64,000 nucleotides of DNA from Brevibacillus laterosporus (GTDB lineage: Bacteria > Bacillota > Bacilli > Brevibacillales > Brevibacillaceae). Under the pieces are notes generated by a model. That model was given only the letters and a program-made list of their open reading frames with translations, made no database searches and was not told where the DNA came from. The stretch is from contig CP033464.1 in assembly GCA_007833815.1 (NCBI GenBank), positions 4,148,001-4,212,000 on the forward strand. Reading direction: 5' to 3'. Each line of letters begins with the position of its first letter. The stretch's first letter is position 1. Position numbers and translations under genes: made by a program. Shown here piece after piece: positions 34,501 to 43,422 of this stretch.

Positions 34501-35256
34501 GATTTTTATAATCGTTTATCTTCAGAGGTATATGATTTAGATAAACCCATTGGTCATTCGTTTGGTGACGTAGAATTTTATAAAGAAAGATTGCTCTCCT
34601 GTAAAGGTAGAATCCTTGAGCCAGCAGTAGGTACAGGTCGGATATTAATTCCTCTATTAGAAAATGGTTTGCATGTTGATGGATTTGATAGCTCACTAGA
34701 TATGCTTCGTATTTGTCAGATTAACTGTGAAAAGAGAGGTTTCACTCCAAATCTTTTTGAAGCAAAAATGGAAACCTTTTTATCACCTATTCCATATCAT
34801 ACAATTATCGTACCCACCGGGACATTTTTGTTACTTCATGAGAGGGAGACATCTCTACAAGCCTTGCAAAATTTCTATCAAAATCTAGAGCACGGTGGAA
34901 AATTAATCGTAGATCTATTCTTGCAAACCGAATTTTCATTTGGTACAACCTCAACTAGAACATGGACATGTGATAATGCTGATGTGATTACATATGAAGA
35001 TACCTTAATTGAAGTAGATTATATTAATCAATATAGTATTTCTCATGGTAGATATGAAAAATGGAGAAACGGTACTCTTTTAGAAACAGAGCTAGAGCGT
35101 TTTCCCTTACGTTGGTATGGTGTGGAAGAATTTAGAATGATTCTCGAAAAAATCGGTTTCGAGCAAATTATTATTTCTGCTGATTACCAGTTTGGTGTAT
35201 ATCCAACAAAAGAAACGCAAACCATTACTTTTGAAGCGATTGCTAACAAGAAATAA
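34495..35256 (+). CDS. Class I SAM-dependent methyltransferase
   Basis: Methyltransferase of 253 aa from ATG 34495 (AGGGAGG seven bases upstream, created in repeat copy 2). The SAM-binding motif I is RILEPAVGTGRILIPLLENG (about 39-58), with the acidic residue of motif II in VDGFDSSLDML. The C-terminal half matches small-molecule methyltransferases of the Methyltransf_25/ubiE-like group. The substrate is not evident and there is no operon partner. Confidence 0.85.
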   Translation: MLDFYNRLSSEVYDLDKPIGHSFGDVEFYKERLLSCKGRILEPAVGTGRILIPLLENGLHVDGFDSSLDMLRICQINCEKRGFTPNLFEAKMETFLSPIPYHTIIVPTGTFLLLHERETSLQALQNFYQNLEHGGKLIVDLFLQTEFSFGTTSTRTWTCDNADVITYEDTLIEVDYINQYSISHGRYEKWRNGTLLETELERFPLRWYGVEEFRMILEKIGFEQIIISADYQFGVYPTKETQTITFEAIANKK

Positions 35257-35323
35257 TGGAGCAATTTTTTTGAGCAAACATGTACAAAGACACACCTATA
35301 TATCCACTCTGCTCATAAAGGCA

Positions 35324-35370
35324 AGCGTCCACCTTTTTTCCTTCCAAGGAGGAATATCAAGGTGGACGCT
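35324..35370. terminator. Bidirectional terminator between the methyltransferase and dga-like cluster
   Basis: Perfect 12-bp stem AGCGTCCACCTT (35324-35335)/AAGGTGGACGCT (35359-35370) with an inner TTCCT/AGGAA pairing; it separates convergent genes. Confidence 0.82.
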
Positions 35371-35417
35371 CGTTCCTGTTACGTTTCCTTTGTATCTCAT
35401 TGTAAACCAGATAAAAC

Positions 35418-36140
35418 CTACATCCACTCCGCCAATGCAACGCGCAAGGCTTGGACATCCTCCACTCTTGTCAATCCGGTTGTTTTATCCACTATGGACG
35501 TGTAGATGTGTGGGATCACTTCTGTAGCACCATTTGCGATGCAAACGCGCACTGTTTCAGCCATATTTTCGATGGTGATTCCACCTGTCGGCTCAAAAAT
35601 TGTAATACCTGCATCTACAGCGGCCTTCACCATAGCAGCCAGTTCATCTAATCGGTTATTTAACGGATAAAATTTGACAGAGGTTACCCCCATGTCCGCT
35701 AATAATGCTGCTGCTGCTTCACACGAGATAGCTTCTTCATATTTCTGACTCTCAGGTCCTGTCGTCACATACACCTTACCCGCCGTACCACTTGGTGTAA
35801 TTACTGCATTGACGATTGTATTTGTAGCACCTACACTCTCCAACAGTCCAATGGTATAACCGGCTGCTGGGAATACTTGATTCACGTGCGGTGGAATGGT
35901 GAGCTTGGATACGTCAGCTACCTTTTTCCACTGGGCTGGATCAGCCGCCCCTAAGCCTACTGACACTGGGATACCTGCTCTCTGAAACTCTTTTATCTTT
36001 TCCACTGCCGATTCCACACTTGGAAAGGATTTGACCATAAGACCTACCAATACCTGGCCGTTTAATATCTCCATAATGTCTTTTGCATTCTCAGTATCTC
36101 CTGCTAATAAATTCACACGTACTTTTACGTTATTTGTCAT
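35418..36140 (-). CDS. dgaF: DgaF-like 2-keto-3-deoxy-6-phosphogluconate aldolase
   Basis: KDGP aldolase-family protein of 240 aa from ATG 36140 (AGGAGG six bases upstream; a second ATG lies three bases earlier). Features include ILNGQVLVGLMVKSFPSVE, VSVGLGAADPAQWKKVADV, the lysine block GVTSVKFYPLNNRLDELAAM that probably holds the Schiff-base lysine, and EPTGGITIENMAETV. In Salmonella DgaF cleaves KDGP to pyruvate and glyceraldehyde-3-phosphate. It is the last gene of the cluster, downstream of the DgaE-like ammonia-lyase (11-base overlap). Confidence 0.88.
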   Translation of the reverse strand: MTNNVKVRVNLLAGDTENAKDIMEILNGQVLVGLMVKSFPSVESAVEKIKEFQRAGIPVSVGLGAADPAQWKKVADVSKLTIPPHVNQVFPAAGYTIGLLESVGATNTIVNAVITPSGTAGKVYVTTGPESQKYEEAISCEAAAALLADMGVTSVKFYPLNNRLDELAAMVKAAVDAGITIFEPTGGITIENMAETVRVCIANGATEVIPHIYTSIVDKTTGLTRVEDVQALRVALAEWM

Positions 36141-36150
36141 CATTATCCTC

Positions 36151-37251
36151 CTATGCTTGCCAAATTTGGTGTAAACGCTGAGCGATCTGTTTTTCTTGTT
36201 GAGGAAGCAAAGGTCGGGGATCAATATTGATGATTCCTATATTCGCATAATGATCCCTTGTATAAATGGCCGGCTTTCCTTCTTTCAATTTCTGGGAAAG
36301 CTCGGTGGCCGTCATACCAGCCTCTGCTGGATCAATGGTTAGTTGGGCACGGTAAATTTCACGCCCTGCTTCATCTTGAACAATGCGACCTGTTACTCCT
36401 GCCAAATCTTTTATTTGTTCCAGAAAGGATTGCATACGTTCCTTCTGCTCCTTGCCCGTTTCTGGCTTATTTGCGTAGCGTTCTAATGCCATTACTAGAC
36501 CGACCAACGCTTCTTTGCCGACCTTCATCGCACGTCCTACACCTTTGTACTGGGCATGGCACGCATCAATTAACGCCTGTTTGCCACAAATAAAACCCGA
36601 AGTTGGCCCCTCTATGGCTTTACCACCACTATAGATAACCAAATCCGCCCCCATTTGAACATACATGTGCAAATCATCTTCAGCAGCAGCATCCACGACG
36701 ACAGGGAGCTGATGACGATGCCCGATCTCCAGCATAGCCTGTAGAGATTGCATACCTTTTTGCACGGCATGGTGCGATTTAATGTAAAAGAGTGCAGCGG
36801 TATTTTCATTAATGGCACCTTCAATATGATCAGCTTCCACCAAATTGGCATGACCTACCTCAATCACTTTTGCTCCTCCAAGAGCCATCATCTGTGGAAC
36901 AGCTCCTCCAAAATGAACAGAATGTCCTTTCTGTACAATTACTTCATTTGGAACGCCTAGTAAAAAAGGAATTTTCTCTAGCTTAGCCAGATTGCTTCCT
37001 GCGATGATAGCCGCTGTAGCGATTGCGATACCTGCCGAGGCCCCAAGCGTTGGGCACCCTCCTTCTGCACCCGTTGCTTTCGCGATACGTTTCCCTACCT
37101 CATGTAACAGCTCCCGCATATCCACATAATCCATCGACGCTTCTGAGATAGCACGAGCCACTTCGGGATGGACAGCACTTGCACCTAGTGCCGTCATCTT
37201 CCCACTCGCATTAATGACCGCACGAAGTCCTAGCTGTTGATAGATTGACAT
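36151..37251 (-). CDS. dgaE: DgaE-like PLP-dependent ammonia-lyase (SelA-related)
   Basis: PLP enzyme of the SelA-like family, 366 aa from ATG 37251 (MSIYQQLGLRAVINASGKMT). The PLP lysine is in LVIYSGGKAIEGPTSGFICGK, about residue 215; TLGASAGIAIATAAIIAGS forms the cofactor phosphate-binding loop. DgaE of Salmonella converts D-glucosaminate-6-phosphate to KDGP and ammonia, feeding DgaF. Because the uptake genes here differ from the dga PTS, the substrate may be a related amino sugar acid rather than glucosaminate itself. Confidence 0.87.
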   Translation of the reverse strand: MSIYQQLGLRAVINASGKMTALGASAVHPEVARAISEASMDYVDMRELLHEVGKRIAKATGAEGGCPTLGASAGIAIATAAIIAGSNLAKLEKIPFLLGVPNEVIVQKGHSVHFGGAVPQMMALGGAKVIEVGHANLVEADHIEGAINENTAALFYIKSHHAVQKGMQSLQAMLEIGHRHQLPVVVDAAAEDDLHMYVQMGADLVIYSGGKAIEGPTSGFICGKQALIDACHAQYKGVGRAMKVGKEALVGLVMALERYANKPETGKEQKERMQSFLEQIKDLAGVTGRIVQDEAGREIYRAQLTIDPAEAGMTATELSQKLKEGKPAIYTRDHYANIGIINIDPRPLLPQQEKQIAQRLHQIWQA

Positions 37252-37344
37252 AATTTCTTCAGCCTTTCTGTTTCCAGCGTATTTATAAAATAAAACCAAA
37301 GTAACATCTGGGTAAACGCATAATCAATTCAGAACTCACCTCAA

Positions 37345-37995
37345 TTACGTTGGAATTTGAAAAATCCCTCCCATAATCATGGCACCAATAATTGCACCAC
37401 CTGCAATCGGTTTTTTAAAGGCATAGAACAGAGCCGCACCTATTGTAGCACCAATGCCAACGGGAATAGATGCCATAATCGCTGTAATAACAATTAATGG
37501 ACCCAAATAACGACCTGCTGCGTTACCAGCTCCCATCATGACATCTGCTCCAAATGTTGAGGTGGAACCAGCTACAGTATAGCGTCGAATCAAGATAATA
37601 ATTAGCCCAATCAGTAATCCAAGACCTGCACCTACCACCAACGCCAACGGGAACGATTCTATAGGGGCTACAATCCCCGCTCCAAGCAACATAGCAGGCA
37701 CTCCAATACCAATACCCGTTTGCAAAGCCCCACCGATGTCCAAAATACCAACTAATGGACCTTCTAGGACTCTGGCAAACAAGAAGCTGGCTCCAAATGC
37801 CGCTGCTGCACCATAGCTTCCGCCTTTAATACCAGCCTCTAACATAGCTACGATAGCAATATCATTAAACGCCCCTACATGATGCACATAATACATATGC
37901 GTACCTGCGAAAATACCAGAACATAAGCAAGCAACAAAAATAGGGAAAGCCCACTCAGATAACCAAAAACCTTGCTTTTCTAACGATTGATCCAT
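37345..37995 (-). CDS. DUF4310-family membrane protein
   Basis: Very hydrophobic protein of 216 aa, five to seven helices, of the DUF4310 family (TIGR03579, EF_0833/AHA_3914 type, as I recall). Marked glycine-rich helices include EAGIKGGSYGAAAAFGASFLF and GADVMMGAGNAAGRYLGPLIV. It stands next to the DUF4311 membrane protein with a one-base gap, and the pair resembles the two membrane domains of a carrier. No function has been shown. I infer it is part of the substrate permease of this cluster. Confidence 0.8.
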   Translation of the reverse strand: MDQSLEKQGFWLSEWAFPIFVACLCSGIFAGTHMYYVHHVGAFNDIAIVAMLEAGIKGGSYGAAAAFGASFLFARVLEGPLVGILDIGGALQTGIGIGVPAMLLGAGIVAPIESFPLALVVGAGLGLLIGLIIILIRRYTVAGSTSTFGADVMMGAGNAAGRYLGPLIVITAIMASIPVGIGATIGAALFYAFKKPIAGGAIIGAMIMGGIFQIPT

Positions 37996-37996
37996 G

Positions 37997-38791
37997 TTAT
38001 TTCACCTCTGATCCAAACATTTTGTGTAAATCAATGAGCCATTGAGGGATATCTACTTGAATACTGTGCAGGAACGCTACATCAAAACCACGGAAAAATC
38101 CACTTAGTGTGTACAATAGAACAACGGCAACCACCAGAGTTTTCGTAATACGATTCCAACCGCTATCGTCCACACCTTTACCGATTAAAATACCAAGGAC
38201 GATACCAGGGACAGCATTCCCCATGATTAAGTGAGCAAAACCACCTAGTACGGTTCCCCATAAACCGGTACGTTTACCAGCATCCATAGCCGCCATCCAG
38301 AAAACGATTGGCATAATTGGGTTAATCAACCAGTTAGCAGCTGGCACCAGTACTTTGGTTGCCACTAACTGCATAGAAGAAGGAATGGAGGAAGCTGTAG
38401 AGTTCAATAAGGCAACCACGACAACTCCAACGAGTGCGCCTGCAAATGCCATTTTCTTCGGATCATGTAAAGTTTCAGAAACATTTCGATTTTTCCACAA
38501 TAGCCCCGCCGCTGCCCAGTTGGGGATAATACGATGATCAACGTCCTGTGTCAATGCACCTGCACCAACAACGGACGCCCAAGCATTAAATAGAAAGCCC
38601 AGACCAAATGAAAAGTGAGATATCGGATCTCCTTCGCATGCATTTAACTCTCCAAAGGTACGAAAAGCACCCATCCCTTGTACATTGGGAGCGTGGAACA
38701 TACGAGCTGCCCCTGCTCCAACCCCAAACCCAACAAGTGCACCAATAATGATTGATTTTAAAATAATGATCAAGGTGATACTCATCTGCAA
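37997..38791 (-). CDS. DUF4311-family membrane protein
   Basis: Hydrophobic protein of 264 aa, about seven helices, of the DUF4311 family (TIGR03580, EF_0832/AHA_3913 type). A conserved-looking loop GELNACEGDPISHFSFGLGF (about 46-65) precedes NAWASVVGAGALTQDVDHR, and PVFWMAAMDAGKRTGLWG-like sequence follows. These polar loops between helices could form the substrate site. It lies between the small cytoplasmic DUF4312 protein and DUF4310, in the same order as in Enterococcus and Aeromonas clusters as I remember them. Function unknown. Confidence 0.8.
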   Translation of the reverse strand: MQMSITLIIILKSIIIGALVGFGVGAGAARMFHAPNVQGMGAFRTFGELNACEGDPISHFSFGLGFLFNAWASVVGAGALTQDVDHRIIPNWAAAGLLWKNRNVSETLHDPKKMAFAGALVGVVVVALLNSTASSIPSSMQLVATKVLVPAANWLINPIMPIVFWMAAMDAGKRTGLWGTVLGGFAHLIMGNAVPGIVLGILIGKGVDDSGWNRITKTLVVAVVLLYTLSGFFRGFDVAFLHSIQVDIPQWLIDLHKMFGSEVK

Positions 38792-38808
38792 CCCCCTCTT
38801 TTCCGTGC

Positions 38809-39159
38809 TTACGTGTTAGGATTTTTCTTGAGTCTCAATAGCTTGTTGCCGGATAATTGCTGCGCTTCTTCTGCAAATTCAATTTTTGACAGCTCAATTA
38901 CACGCAAACGGACCAGAACGCGCACTTCAATCGTATACTTCGTCCTATTGCGTGGAAACAAAATTCCTAAGAAGCGCTCTTTATAGGTAGATTGACTTGC
39001 CTTCAAAACCTCAACATCCATTGGTTCAATTCGTAAAATAAGCTCGGGAATCTCGCGTGCCAGCTTGTTTTTAATCTGACCAAACACTTGTTGAAAAGCA
39101 GCTTCTTTAGATTCCCCGCTCCCACTTAACGTCAACGTGTAATCAAGCTCTTTGTACAT
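38809..39159 (-). CDS. DUF4312-family small cytoplasmic protein
   Basis: Protein of 116 aa of the DUF4312 family (TIGR03578, EF_0831/AHA_3912 type). The first half reads TLTLSGSGESKEAAFQQVF and predicts an alternating strand/helix fold; YTIEVRVLVRLRVIELSKIEF follows. It has no signal peptide or membrane segment. AGGAGG precedes the ATG. It always appears with SFCGS, DUF4311 and DUF4310 as far as I recall, so it is likely a subunit of the same transport complex. Confidence 0.78.
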   Translation of the reverse strand: MYKELDYTLTLSGSGESKEAAFQQVFGQIKNKLAREIPELILRIEPMDVEVLKASQSTYKERFLGILFPRNRTKYTIEVRVLVRLRVIELSKIEFAEEAQQLSGNKLLRLKKNPNT

Positions 39160-39172
39160 TTTCCTCTTCCTC

Positions 39173-39532
39173 CTACCCTTTCATTTTTTTAAACTCTTCC
39201 GTCATACGTCTTCCTAATTCTTCAATATCCATAAAACCAAAGCCAATTACCTTTTTACCTGCGCGCAAAGCAGTAACTCCAGCATCAATGGAGCGTAAAC
39301 CGAACTCAATATCATAACCATATTTCGTCTTAGCTGTCACCGCACCGGCCCCACCGCTCCCGCAGAACGATAATCCGAAATCGGCATTTTCTTTATTCAT
39401 GTAATCGCCTACCTTCATATCAGCTCCTACGCCTGGAATAAGGATTGGTGTCCCCCCTGCCGCTTCAATTCCTTTCGCGATATTTTGTCCCTTACCCAAA
39501 CGATCTCCAATGACCACCTTGATTTCTCCCAT
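39173..39532 (-). CDS. Glycine-rich SFCGS-family protein
   Basis: Protein of 119 aa of the Gly_rich_SFCGS family (TIGR03577, EF_0830/AHA_3911 type). The name-giving motif LSFCGSGGAGAVTAKTKYG occupies about residues 54-72. A cysteine followed by a glycine/serine loop is reminiscent of the phosphocysteine loop of galactitol/lactose-type PTS EIIB domains, and the cluster's regulator carries a true EIIB-like CGTG motif. A phosphocarrier role is my inference. KVVIGDRLGKGQNIAKGIEAAGG at the N-terminus suggests a Rossmann-like beginning. Confidence 0.82.
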   Translation of the reverse strand: MGEIKVVIGDRLGKGQNIAKGIEAAGGTPILIPGVGADMKVGDYMNKENADFGLSFCGSGGAGAVTAKTKYGYDIEFGLRSIDAGVTALRAGKKVIGFGFMDIEELGRRMTEEFKKMKG

Positions 39533-39544
39533 TACAATTCCCTC

Positions 39545-39922
39545 CTAATTTGTCTCTTCTTGTACAGCCTTAGCTGCTTCCAAATGCACTTGCAAAAGAA
39601 AAATTTCAATGGATTCTAGCGGAAAACCATATTGAAATCCGTAAGCATCCAATACTTTTTGAGAGATTTGCTTTAAACGCACATCTCCTTCCTCTATTAA
39701 AGAGGAATCAACAGCAGGCAATTTTTCCTGGTTTTGTACTCGTCTCATAAAGGCGAGCAGATGAACCCCCATAGCAATCCAGCGTTCCTTAGTAATCATC
39801 AGCGGGAGTTGATAAGCCTGCTCTTGTACCTTTTCGAGCAATGTGGTCAGCTCTTTCGCTTCTGTATCTTGCATAGGGGATAGTGTGGCTACTTCCTCTA
39901 CAATGCTTGTCATCATATACAT
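39545..39922 (-). CDS. Stand-alone PRD-domain protein
   Basis: All-helical protein of 125 aa (TIGR03582, EF_0829/AHA_3910 type) that consists of a single PTS-regulation (PRD) domain: WIAMGVHLLAFMRRVQNQE and ESIEIFLLQVHLEAAKA carry the histidines at the usual positions. It has no DNA-binding domain. PRDs are normally phosphorylated by HPr or EIIB, so this may relay phosphorylation state between the uptake system and the large regulator. The start overlaps the amidohydrolase stop by ten bases. Confidence 0.78.
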   Translation of the reverse strand: MYMMTSIVEEVATLSPMQDTEAKELTTLLEKVQEQAYQLPLMITKERWIAMGVHLLAFMRRVQNQEKLPAVDSSLIEEGDVRLKQISQKVLDAYGFQYGFPLESIEIFLLQVHLEAAKAVQEETN

Positions 39923-41046
39923 CTCAATACCTTTCCTGATTTAATAGTGAGCTCTGGTTGCAAATAGCTCGATGTAAGGATGGTAGCTTCCTCAGAATCG
40001 GTTACATGAAGGGGTTCTTTCTTTAGTCGTAGCAAGCTAATATCAGCACGTGTCCCTTCTTTTAAGCTTCCGATTACCTGTTCTCTTTGTAAAATCTTAG
40101 CTGGATTGTATGTGCTCATCTCTATTACTTCTTCTAGAGGAACACCTAGCGCTAGTAATTTGGTCATCGTTATTGTCAAGCTGTGTACAGGACCATCTAC
40201 GTTATGCCGATAAATATCTGTACTTATTGTATAAGGCTTAATTCCCAGCTCCAAGGCACGTTTCATCGTTGCGAAACTAAAACTTGATGTACCGTGGCCT
40301 ACATCAAAAATTACACCGCGTTTCAATGCTTGATCTGCTTCTGGAAGTAGGCTGCCATCTTTTGTAAAAATACCCCCCTTTTTACCATGAAACGCATGTG
40401 TGACAACATCTCCTTCTTCTAGCAATTCCAATACTTCATGAAGCGGTGGAGGTGCATTTCCGATGTGAACCATTACTGGTACTGCCAGCTCATTAGCCAG
40501 CTTTTTGGCTACATACAAAGGTTTTATCCCATTTTCTTTTACAACAGAGGCGCTCATTCTTGCTTTAATACCACAGATTCTTGAATCGCTCTTGATTAGG
40601 CGAGCTGTTTCTTCTGACGCCAATTGAGTCATATCGGCTAATTCCGATAGTCCACCGCATAGACCTAACCGCGATATATTTATCCAAGCAAGCACTTCTG
40701 TTTCACTGTTAGTAACCGCTTCTTCTAAAAAGATAGGATAGGTATCTACACCAGCGCTTCCTGCATCCACGACTGTTGTCACACCTTGTTGCACACCGAT
40801 CCGATCCGTTTTTATTCCAAGCGGTGTTTTATCCGTGAATACATGCACATGTAGATCAATTAATCCGGGGGTCACGATGTATTCTCTCGCATCAATGATT
40901 TTTGTGGCTGTTGGAAGTGAGAGATCATCATTTCCTTCCCAAACCTTCTGAATCATTCCGTTGGTAATACCAATATGAAACCGACCATTTCGCCCACTAG
41001 CTGGGTCTATTACATGTCCATTGCGAATAAGTAAGTCGTAGTTCAT
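39913..41046 (-). CDS. Amidohydrolase/deacetylase (EF_0837/AHA_3915 type)
   Basis: Dihydroorotase-like metallo-amidohydrolase, 377 aa. Metal ligands are visible as DLHVHVF (HxH, about 63-67), the putative carboxylated lysine in CGIKARMSAS (about 170), MVHIGNAPPP, VTHAFHGKKGG and VIFDVGHGTSS. In its cluster it probably removes an acyl group from an N-acylated amino-sugar acid before the DgaE/DgaF-like steps; this is inference from gene order. It follows the regulator with an eight-base gap. Confidence 0.87.
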   Translation of the reverse strand: MNYDLLIRNGHVIDPASGRNGRFHIGITNGMIQKVWEGNDDLSLPTATKIIDAREYIVTPGLIDLHVHVFTDKTPLGIKTDRIGVQQGVTTVVDAGSAGVDTYPIFLEEAVTNSETEVLAWINISRLGLCGGLSELADMTQLASEETARLIKSDSRICGIKARMSASVVKENGIKPLYVAKKLANELAVPVMVHIGNAPPPLHEVLELLEEGDVVTHAFHGKKGGIFTKDGSLLPEADQALKRGVIFDVGHGTSSFSFATMKRALELGIKPYTISTDIYRHNVDGPVHSLTITMTKLLALGVPLEEVIEMSTYNPAKILQREQVIGSLKEGTRADISLLRLKKEPLHVTDSEEATILTSSYLQPELTIKSGKVLRCI

Positions 41047-41054
41047 TTTGTATT

Positions 41055-43076
41055 TTAGCCCCTCTCTTCTGTAAAATATCGCATGATGGCAGTAAGCTCA
41101 CTGGGAGGCAATTCAAGTTGTTCCTGCTCAAAAAATTGGGCTAATTCATACCGATAGGCTTGCATTTGACGGGATTCCTGTAATCCGCTCGTCTCATAGT
41201 TAAAGTAAGAACTGCCATGCGACAAGCGATTCATCATTAGCAGGACGTGTAAAAACAATCCTTGTTGCCTCTTTTCAGGCAAAAGATGAGCAAATCGGCT
41301 GGTCAATTTCATCCCAATCTCAAAACCTTGCAGGATAATGTCCTGTGTTACGTTCTCCATTTCCTGAAGCATCGCAGGTGACATATTTTCAGCGAGTAAA
41401 GCAAATTTTGTTCGTTCTCCTCTGGAAAATGAATCAGATGTAGTTATTTCAGTTGCTCTTTGTGTTGGGATCGTTGAAGCTGTAAAAGTTCTTGTGGCTA
41501 ATAATGCTCCTGCTTGTGGGGCTTCTTTGACTTGTTTTGCTTTTACCGTGTTCAATACTGATTGTAGCTTTTCCCGATCCTGTTTAGTTGGCAAAGCATT
41601 TATTTGCACAACAGGCACCTTTGCCTGTAGAGGGATAACACTAACGATGACGTCAACAGATCTGCTTTGCAAAAAGCTATCGACTTCCAAACTAGAGCAA
41701 AGTCCCACTACATGTAGCGTTTTAACTTCCTTTTCCAAATGTGTCTGTAAAAATCTTGCTACTCCTCTCCCGGTCCCGCAAACCACTAAAGCACGAACTC
41801 GTTTATGTTCTAATAAACGTTCCTGCGCCGCTTGGAAATGTAATACGATGTAAGCGATATCAGAATTGGAAAGTAGAATTTGATACTTGCTAAACTTCTC
41901 TAAGCAAATTTGCTTCAGTGCTGTAAACAGAGATGGATACGTTCGTATAATATCGTCTGTCAACGGGTTAGGGTCCAAAACACCATTTCTGTATTTCACA
42001 ATGCGATCAGCCAGATGCGCAAATAAATGTTCCATAAGACCCGGATCTTCTCGAAACATGATTCCACATTTGTCTGATACAGCTTGAATTAGTTCATCTG
42101 TCAACGCATAGATTTCTGCTTGTTCTTGAGAATCTACTCTATGCTCGTACGCGTGTGGGTCCACAATCATCCCGATGGTGGGCATGCAAATAAAAGCGAT
42201 TTCTTTATCAGTAATCGGGAGGGATAACTGATCAAACAGTACCTGCAACTCTTCTTGGAAATAGGTAAAAATGGAGAACTGATGAATAGCTGAAATCTCT
42301 AACGTATCCAGTTGGTTGTTAAACCCGCTACGAAGACGTTGCACGACAATGCCCATACGAATTAATAAACTGATGAGCACCCTGTCTGACAGATGAATTT
42401 GTAGCTCCTTGCCTACTCGAAGTACGACACGATTCAATGATTCTTTCAACTGAGACGTTTCCTTTTCGTCAATTTTCAATCTCTGATAAATGGGGGCAGC
42501 TAGAGCCATGCTATCTTGTTCTTGTGAAATACTCTGTACAAGCTGAAACATTTCATAGCCATCTAATAAATCCAACATTAATTGTTCTAGTGCTAGTCTA
42601 CGCTGAAGCTCTTTACCAACAATTCGTAAGCCAACACGTAATTTTCGTTCAAATTGTAACTGCCAATAACTACAAAACCGTTCCACTTCTTCAAGATCAG
42701 AAATGATGGTGTTGCGACTTACTAGTAAACGGTCGGTAAAATCTTTAATCCGCAAAAAATTCTCTTCACATAACAGCTCTAGTGCGATATATCGGGCTCG
42801 TTCGTTTTGGTGCAAAAAGATTTCGTTTGACCCAGGAGTTTGTAGCCAGTCCATTACTTGTTTTTTGATCGGCTCCTGACATTCCAGCCAGATTCCCTTA
42901 TTTGGTTGAGAAAACAATGGGATATTACGTTCTTTGAGCCAAGCGCGGACATGATCTAAATCATATTTGACGGTTCGTTCGCTAACTTGAAAGTCTTGTG
43001 CAATTTCCTTTATTCGGAGCGGTTCTGGTGCTAACACCAACGTTTTGACAATTTCACGTGATCGCGAAGACAGCAT
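41055..43076 (-). CDS. PRD/EIIB-domain transcriptional regulator (BglG/MtlR-like)
   Basis: Regulator of 673 aa. Two helix-turn-helix units stand first (about 1-60, IKEIAQDFQVSERTVKYDL; about 85-150, IKDFTDRLLVSRNTIISDL). Two PRDs follow (about 180-290 and 305-415, the second with H350 and H354). Then comes a galactitol-type EIIB-like domain with C433 in VVCGTGRGVARF. The C-terminal 115 residues look like a third PRD rather than the usual EIIA. It is first in the operon, so autoregulated local control by the PTS is likely. A target operator cannot be pinned down. Confidence 0.87.
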   Translation of the reverse strand: MLSSRSREIVKTLVLAPEPLRIKEIAQDFQVSERTVKYDLDHVRAWLKERNIPLFSQPNKGIWLECQEPIKKQVMDWLQTPGSNEIFLHQNERARYIALELLCEENFLRIKDFTDRLLVSRNTIISDLEEVERFCSYWQLQFERKLRVGLRIVGKELQRRLALEQLMLDLLDGYEMFQLVQSISQEQDSMALAAPIYQRLKIDEKETSQLKESLNRVVLRVGKELQIHLSDRVLISLLIRMGIVVQRLRSGFNNQLDTLEISAIHQFSIFTYFQEELQVLFDQLSLPITDKEIAFICMPTIGMIVDPHAYEHRVDSQEQAEIYALTDELIQAVSDKCGIMFREDPGLMEHLFAHLADRIVKYRNGVLDPNPLTDDIIRTYPSLFTALKQICLEKFSKYQILLSNSDIAYIVLHFQAAQERLLEHKRVRALVVCGTGRGVARFLQTHLEKEVKTLHVVGLCSSLEVDSFLQSRSVDVIVSVIPLQAKVPVVQINALPTKQDREKLQSVLNTVKAKQVKEAPQAGALLATRTFTASTIPTQRATEITTSDSFSRGERTKFALLAENMSPAMLQEMENVTQDIILQGFEIGMKLTSRFAHLLPEKRQQGLFLHVLLMMNRLSHGSSYFNYETSGLQESRQMQAYRYELAQFFEQEQLELPPSELTAIMRYFTEERG

Positions 43077-43422
43077 GCCTTTCTCTCCTCCCCGTCTGAT
43101 CTATGTTGTAAGCGCATCCACTATCTTGTTGGTTTCATTATATGCCTGTCTCATCCTTTCTTAAAGTTCGATTCCTTTCCCTGTGAGATGGTGCAAAATT
43201 CGATACTTACAAAAACACAAGGAGAAACCATGCAAGTGAATAACATTCTTACGGTCTGAACACACATACTCCGTTTATGTAGCTACACCTATCGCACGAC
43301 ATATGGTCAAAGAAATGGTAATATTTTTATAATATCAGATTAAAAAAAGTATTGAAAAAATTAGGCAAACAGGAAATAATAGGAATATATTAGACAAAAA
43401 TATTAAAAAAGGAGGCACACAA
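43077..43422. other. Divergent promoter region of the PRD regulator and chitinase
   Basis: Non-coding, AT-rich toward the chitinase side. TTTTTATAATATCAG at about 43325-43339 offers a plausible -10 (TATAAT) for the chitinase, and AAAGGAGG stands just before its ATG. I see no strong inverted repeat. Confidence 0.45.
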
